Source: Lachnoclostridium sp. UBA3775 (lineage in GTDB: Bacteria; Bacillota; Clostridia; Lachnospirales; Lachnospiraceae). From it: a stretch of DNA of 9,926 nt. A program made the position numbers and the translations under genes. The DNA lies in NCBI GenBank assembly GCA_002369525.1, contig DFFN01000141.1:384-10309 (forward strand), in the 5' to 3' direction. Below, piece by piece: positions 5,657-9,926 of the stretch (position 1 is the stretch's first letter; every line of letters starts with the position of its first letter). The notes under the pieces are model-generated. The model ran no database searches, had not been told where the DNA came from, and saw only the letters and a list, made by a program, of their open reading frames with translations.

Positions 5657-8107
5657 TCAGTCCTCTTCAACCTTGATCTTGTCAAGATGCCAGATATCCC
5701 TTACATAATCCTCGATGGTTCTGTCCGATGAGAACTTGCCGACTCTTGCAACCTGGCTCATTGCCATCTTTGCCCAGCCTGCCTCGTCCTTATATGCTTC
5801 CTCGACTCTCTTCTGAGCCTCTGCATATGAACGGAAGTCCTTAAGGATAAAGTACTGGTCTGCCCTGTCATAGCTTGCGTCAAGCAGTGAGTTGTAGATT
5901 TCCCTGAAAAGCTCGGTGTCATCGGGTGAGTAGAATCCGTTGATCATCTGAGTCATTACAAGGCGGATATCGCCGTCGGTGTTGTATATCTCGCGGGGGT
6001 TGTAGCCGCCGTTGTTTTCATAGGCGATAACCTCGTCGCTTGACATACCGAAGATAAAGATATTGTCTTTTCCGACCTCCTCGGCGATCTCTACGTTTGC
6101 ACCGTCCATTGTTCCGATGGTAACCGCACCGTTAAGCATGAACTTCATGTTACCGGTACCGGAAGCCTCCTTTGAAGCAGTGGATATCTGCTCGGAAACA
6201 TCTGCTGCCGCGAAGATCCACTCTGCGTTTGATACGCGGTAGTTCTCAATAAAGACAACCTTGATCTTTCCGTCGATGGTCTTGTCGTTGTTTACCACGT
6301 CGGCAACGGAATTGATGAGCTTGATGATGAGCTTTGCCCTTCTGTAGCCTGCGCTTGCCTTTGCACCGAAGATAAAGGTTCTGGGATAGAATTCCATATC
6401 CGGATTAGCCTTTAACTGGTTATAAAGGAACATAATGTGCATGATGTTAAGAAGCTGGCGCTTATACTCATGAAGTCTCTTAACCTGTACATCGAAGATT
6501 GATCTCGGATCTACCTCGATACCGTTATGCTCTTTGATGTACTCGGCAAGACGAAGCTTGTTCTGGTACTTGATGTTCATGAATTCCTTCTGGCACTTCC
6601 TGTCATCAAGATATACCTCAAGCTCCTTCATATGAGAAAGATTGGTTATCCACTCGTCGCCGATCTTTCCGGTCACCCAGTTTGCAAGAAGAGGATTTCC
6701 GTGAAGGAGGAACCTTCTCTGAGTGATGCCGTTGGTCTTATTGTTGAATTTCTCGGGCCAGAGCTGATAGAAATCCTTTAACTGCTCGTTCTTCAATATC
6801 TCGGTATGAAGTCTTGCAACACCGTTAACGGAGAAGCCTGCAACGATTGCAAGATTTGCCATCTTAACCTGACCGTCCATGATGATAGCCATCTTCTCGA
6901 TCTTTGAGTAATCGCCGGGATATTTCTCCTGAAGGAGAATAACGAAACGGCGGTTGATCTCTTCAACGATCTGATATATACGGGGAAGAAGTCTTGAGAA
7001 GAGCTCAAGAGGCCACTTTTCAAGTGCTTCCGCCATGATTGTATGGTTGGTATATGCACATGAGCGGCTTGTAACGTCCCATGCCTCATCCCATGAAAGA
7101 TAATATTCATCCATGAGTATTCTCATGAGCTCGGGTACGGTTACTGTAGGATGGGTATCGTTAAGCTGGAAAACAACCTTCTCGGGAAGCTGGCGGATAT
7201 CCTTGTGAGTTTCCATAAACTTGGATACCGCACGCTGGATGCTTGCCGAAACAAAGAAATACTGCTGCTTTAAACGGAGCTCCTTGCCTGCATAGTGATT
7301 ATCGTTGGGATAAAGCACCTCGCATATGGTCTGCGCGAGATTCTGCTGCTCCACAGCCTTATGATAGTCGCCCTTGTCAAACTCGGAAAGGTTAAAGTCC
7401 ACGATAGCTTCGGCATCCCAGATGCAGAGCGTGTCAACCATATGGTTGCCGTAGCCCACGATGGGATAATCATAAGGTATTGCGCGTACCGACTGATAAT
7501 TTTCCTGAACGAAATGCTCGCGGCCGTTTTCGTCCTTTGTATAGCGTACATAACCGCCGAATTTTACCTCACAGGCATACTCGGGACGCTTGATCTCGAA
7601 GGGGTTGCCCTCACGAAGCCAGTCATCGGGCATCTCAACCTGGAAGCCGTCCTTTATGGCCTGCTTGAACATACCGTACTTATAACGCACGCCGCAGCCG
7701 TATGCGGGATATCCGAGAGTTGCGAGCGAATCAAGGAAGCATGCGGCAAGACGGCCGAGACCGCCGTTACCGAGCGCAGGATCGGGCTCCTGCTCTTCAA
7801 TGTCTTCAAGGTCGATTCCGAGCTCCTCGAGTGCCTTCTTGATGTCCTTGTCAGCCTTTAGGTTGATGATGTTGTTTCCGAGCGCACGTCCGAGAAGGAA
7901 TTCCATGGAAAGATAGTAGACCTTCTTTGCATCGGTCTTTTCCATTTCCTTCTGTGTCTTTGCCCAGTCATCAACGATATAATCCTTAACGGCATATGCT
8001 ACTGCCTGGTATATCTGCTGCTTGCTTGCGTCTTCAACTGTTCTTCTGTAAAATGTTTTCAAATAGTCCTGAACATTCTTTTTGAATTCTTTTTTGTTGA
8101 TCTGCAT
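5657..8107 (-). CDS. glgP: Glycogen/alpha-glucan phosphorylase
   Basis: This enzyme cleaves alpha-1,4-linked glucose from glycogen or maltodextrins with phosphate, giving glucose-1-phosphate in the cytoplasm; it uses pyridoxal phosphate. The 816-residue length fits family GT35 (about 800-840). Visible landmarks are GNGGLGRLAACFLDSLATLG (113-132), QLNDTHPT (314-321), NKTNGITQRRFL (456-467), the VKRLHEYKRQLLN block (542-554) and EASGTGNMKFMLNG (647-660), where Lys655 forms the Schiff base with PLP. The N-terminus lacks the long regulatory extension of the animal enzymes, as is usual in bacteria. A perfect AGGAGG (complement of 8114-8119) lies 6 bases before the ATG and supports the start. It follows ileS by 39 bases in the same direction with no visible terminator or clear promoter, and ends at a shared terminator. 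Preference for glycogen over maltodextrin cannot be read from sequence. Confidence 0.97.
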   Translation of the reverse strand: MQINKKEFKKNVQDYLKTFYRRTVEDASKQQIYQAVAYAVKDYIVDDWAKTQKEMEKTDAKKVYYLSMEFLLGRALGNNIINLKADKDIKKALEELGIDLEDIEEQEPDPALGNGGLGRLAACFLDSLATLGYPAYGCGVRYKYGMFKQAIKDGFQVEMPDDWLREGNPFEIKRPEYACEVKFGGYVRYTKDENGREHFVQENYQSVRAIPYDYPIVGYGNHMVDTLCIWDAEAIVDFNLSEFDKGDYHKAVEQQNLAQTICEVLYPNDNHYAGKELRLKQQYFFVSASIQRAVSKFMETHKDIRQLPEKVVFQLNDTHPTVTVPELMRILMDEYYLSWDEAWDVTSRSCAYTNHTIMAEALEKWPLELFSRLLPRIYQIVEEINRRFVILLQEKYPGDYSKIEKMAIIMDGQVKMANLAIVAGFSVNGVARLHTEILKNEQLKDFYQLWPEKFNNKTNGITQRRFLLHGNPLLANWVTGKIGDEWITNLSHMKELEVYLDDRKCQKEFMNIKYQNKLRLAEYIKEHNGIEVDPRSIFDVQVKRLHEYKRQLLNIMHIMFLYNQLKANPDMEFYPRTFIFGAKASAGYRRAKLIIKLINSVADVVNNDKTIDGKIKVVFIENYRVSNAEWIFAAADVSEQISTASKEASGTGNMKFMLNGAVTIGTMDGANVEIAEEVGKDNIFIFGMSSDEVIAYENNGGYNPREIYNTDGDIRLVMTQMINGFYSPDDTELFREIYNSLLDASYDRADQYFILKDFRSYAEAQKRVEEAYKDEAGWAKMAMSQVARVGKFSSDRTIEDYVRDIWHLDKIKVEED

Positions 8108-8146
8108 CTGTGTCCTCCTGTTTACTATTCTTTACTTTCCCATTCA

Positions 8147-9926
8147 TCAAAGCTTCTTAACCGAAAGCGTTACGTTCTCACCGTTCAGGCTCCATTCCTT
8201 TACGAAACCGTCTGCGGTGTTTCCGGTGATCGCATCGGCCATGACTATGCGCTTGATCTCATCCGCATTCTTTTCGCAGATCGCGGTGATCTTGTCATTT
8301 CCGGATACGCCGACGGTAATCTTATCCATTACCTCAAATCCGGCGTCCTTACGCATGGTCTGAACCTTTGAAATTATCTCTCTAACGAAGCCCTCTTCGA
8401 TGAGTTCTTCGGTCAGATTCGTGTCAAGTACGACTGTGATTCCCTTATCCTCGGTAGAAACGAATTTTTCGTTCTTCACAGTCTCGATAAGAAGATCCTC
8501 TCTTGCGATCTTCTCTTCGGTGCCGTCAACAACAACGGTAACAAAGTCGCCTGCATTGAGCTCTGCCACGGCTTTTGCGCTGTCAAGGTTAGCGAGAGCC
8601 TCCTTAACGGCTCCTATGGCTTTTCCGAAACGTTTTCCGAGAGTACGGAGCTGAGGCTTGAAAAGATAGGTGGTGAAGCCGGAAACATCGTCGGTAAACG
8701 TCACCTTCTTTACATTTAGCTCATCCTCAACGATCTCGATGTAGAAATCGGTAAGCTTCTTCTCGCTCTTGACAAACATTTCGCCGATGGGCTGGCGCTG
8801 CTTGATGTTTGCCGCATTACGTCCGGCACGTCCGAGTACGACAACGTCAAGGACGGTCTCCATCTGAGCCTCAAGCTCATTATCGATCATGCTTTCGTCG
8901 CATACGGGGAAATCGCAGAGATGAACGCTTTCGGGTGCCGAAGGATCGATAGAGCATACGAGGTTGCGATAGATATCCTCGGTCATGAAAGGTATCATCG
9001 GAGCGGCCGCCTTTGCGATCGTCACAAGCGCGGTGTAAAGGGTCATATAGGCATTGATCTTATCCTGTTCCATGCCCTTTGCCCAGAAACGCTCACGGCA
9101 GCGTCTTACGTACCAGTTGCTCATCTCATCCACGAAATCGTCAAGCGCTCTTGCCGCTTCGGGTATCATATATTTGTCAAGATTCTCGTCAACCTTCTTA
9201 ACCACGGTATTAAGCTTACTGAGAAGCCATTTGTCCATTACGGGAAGCTTGTCATATTCAAGACTGTACTTTGTGGCATCGAAGTTATCGATATTTGCGT
9301 ATAAGGTGAAGAAAGCATAGGTGTTCCAAAGAGTGCCCATAAACTTTCTCTGGCCCTCCTGCACTGCCTTGCCGTGGAAACGGTTGGGAAGCCAGGGTGC
9401 CGAATTAATGTAGAAGTACCAGCGGATAGCGTCTGCGCCGTATTCCTTAAGTGCTTCAAAAGGATCTACGGCATTTCCGAGATGCTTGCTCATCTTCTGT
9501 CCCTTCTCGTCAAGCACAAGGCCGAGAACGATAACGTTTTCATATGGTGCCTTGTTAAAGAGAAGCGTGGACTCAGCCATCAGCGAGTAGAACCATCCTC
9601 TTGTCTGGTCGACAGCCTCTGAAATGAAGGCTGCGGGGAACTGCGATTCAAACACTTCCTTGTTTTCGAAAGGATAGTGATGCTGTGCAAAAGGCATAGC
9701 GCCCGAATCAAACCAACAGTCGATAACCTCGGGTACACGGTGCATCATTTTTCCGCACTTGGGACAGGGGATCGTTACCTCGTCGATATAAGGACGGTGA
9801 AGCTCGATCTTTGCATTGTCGGGATTTCCGCTCTTTTCGGCAAGCTCTGCACGTGAGCCTATTGAAACCATCTCACCGCATTCGCAGGTCCAGATGTTAA
9901 GAGGAGTTCCCCAGTAACGGTTACGG
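8147..9926 (-). CDS. ileS: Isoleucyl-tRNA synthetase, C-terminal part (5' end outside window)
   Basis: IleRS is the class I cytoplasmic enzyme that charges tRNA-Ile. The open frame runs off the right edge; its first visible residues are RNRYWGTPLNIWTCECGE, a conserved IleRS stretch. The catalytic core continues with VIDCWFDSGAMPFAQHHYPF, AVDQTRGWFYSL and the KMSKS-type loop as KMSKH (complement of 9482-9496). Cysteines in CxC (complement of 9878-9886) and CPKC (complement of 9757-9768) probably bind zinc. The anticodon-binding domain follows (around WLLSKLN and NWYVRRCRERFW), then a C-terminal region that looks like DUF5915 (GFVREIISKVQTMRKDAGFE), and it stops in TGA. No C-terminal Cys-rich zinc motif is present, unlike E. 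coli IleRS, which points to the type II lineage common in clostridia. The HIGH motif and N-terminal editing sequence are off the window. About 592 codons are visible of an expected roughly 1,030-1,050. glgP follows 39 bases downstream. Confidence 0.97.
   Translation of the reverse strand, partial: RNRYWGTPLNIWTCECGEMVSIGSRAELAEKSGNPDNAKIELHRPYIDEVTIPCPKCGKMMHRVPEVIDCWFDSGAMPFAQHHYPFENKEVFESQFPAAFISEAVDQTRGWFYSLMAESTLLFNKAPYENVIVLGLVLDEKGQKMSKHLGNAVDPFEALKEYGADAIRWYFYINSAPWLPNRFHGKAVQEGQRKFMGTLWNTYAFFTLYANIDNFDATKYSLEYDKLPVMDKWLLSKLNTVVKKVDENLDKYMIPEAARALDDFVDEMSNWYVRRCRERFWAKGMEQDKINAYMTLYTALVTIAKAAAPMIPFMTEDIYRNLVCSIDPSAPESVHLCDFPVCDESMIDNELEAQMETVLDVVVLGRAGRNAANIKQRQPIGEMFVKSEKKLTDFYIEIVEDELNVKKVTFTDDVSGFTTYLFKPQLRTLGKRFGKAIGAVKEALANLDSAKAVAELNAGDFVTVVVDGTEEKIAREDLLIETVKNEKFVSTEDKGITVVLDTNLTEELIEEGFVREIISKVQTMRKDAGFEVMDKITVGVSGNDKITAICEKNADEIKRIVMADAITGNTADGFVKEWSLNGENVTLSVKKL

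Noticed and set aside
9482..9496. KMSKH instead of KMSKS as a sign of an inactive ileS
   Set aside because: Variation at the last position of this loop is tolerated in functional class I synthetases, and all surrounding motifs are intact.
9869..9871. ATG at 9871 (minus strand) as the start of ileS
   Set aside because: The reading frame continues upstream with conserved IleRS sequence (RYWGTPLNIW) to the window edge, so this is an internal methionine.

Overview
This window looks like ordinary chromosomal DNA from a low-to-mid-GC anaerobic Firmicute, most likely a Lachnospiraceae-type Clostridium relative. The reasons are strong AGGAGG-type ribosome binding sites, a long SRP RNA with an Alu domain, a clostridial-style isoleucyl-tRNA synthetase, and a DHHW protein next to a DUF4358 lipoprotein, a pairing I associate with this family. 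The organism call is inference; no marker here fixes a genus.

Left part (1-3301, all minus strand): one tightly packed operon read right to left. It runs from a TPR-like protein with an acidic repetitive tail, through a flavin-reductase-like protein and murA (first committed step of peptidoglycan synthesis), to metK (S-adenosylmethionine synthetase), of which only the first 20 codons lie in the window. The first two junctions overlap (1 and 20 bases) and the third gap is 26 bases. A promoter with an extended -10 box sits just upstream of the TPR gene.

Middle (3302-5641, plus strand): a near-consensus promoter drives a large SRP RNA gene (about 3409-3672). It lies back to back with the minus-strand promoter. 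Next comes a two-gene cell-envelope unit: a membrane-anchored DHHW protein related to AlgX-type SGNH acyltransferases, and a DUF4358 lipoprotein. A strong hairpin terminator ends it and probably also serves the convergent genes from the right.

Right part (5657-9926, minus strand): glgP (glycogen phosphorylase), preceded by the 3' portion of ileS (isoleucyl-tRNA synthetase), whose 5' part lies outside the window. The two are 39 bases apart with no visible terminator.

Apart from metK and ileS, which are cut by the window edges, all genes look intact, with no frameshifts. I see no mobile elements, CRISPR array, tRNA or phage genes, and no convincing new system. The points worth a second look are the back-to-back promoters, the possible dependence of the DHHW genes on readthrough from the SRP RNA gene, the covaried SRP helix 8, the repeat-bearing acidic protein leading an essential-gene operon, and the possible envelope-modification role of the DHHW/DUF4358 pair.
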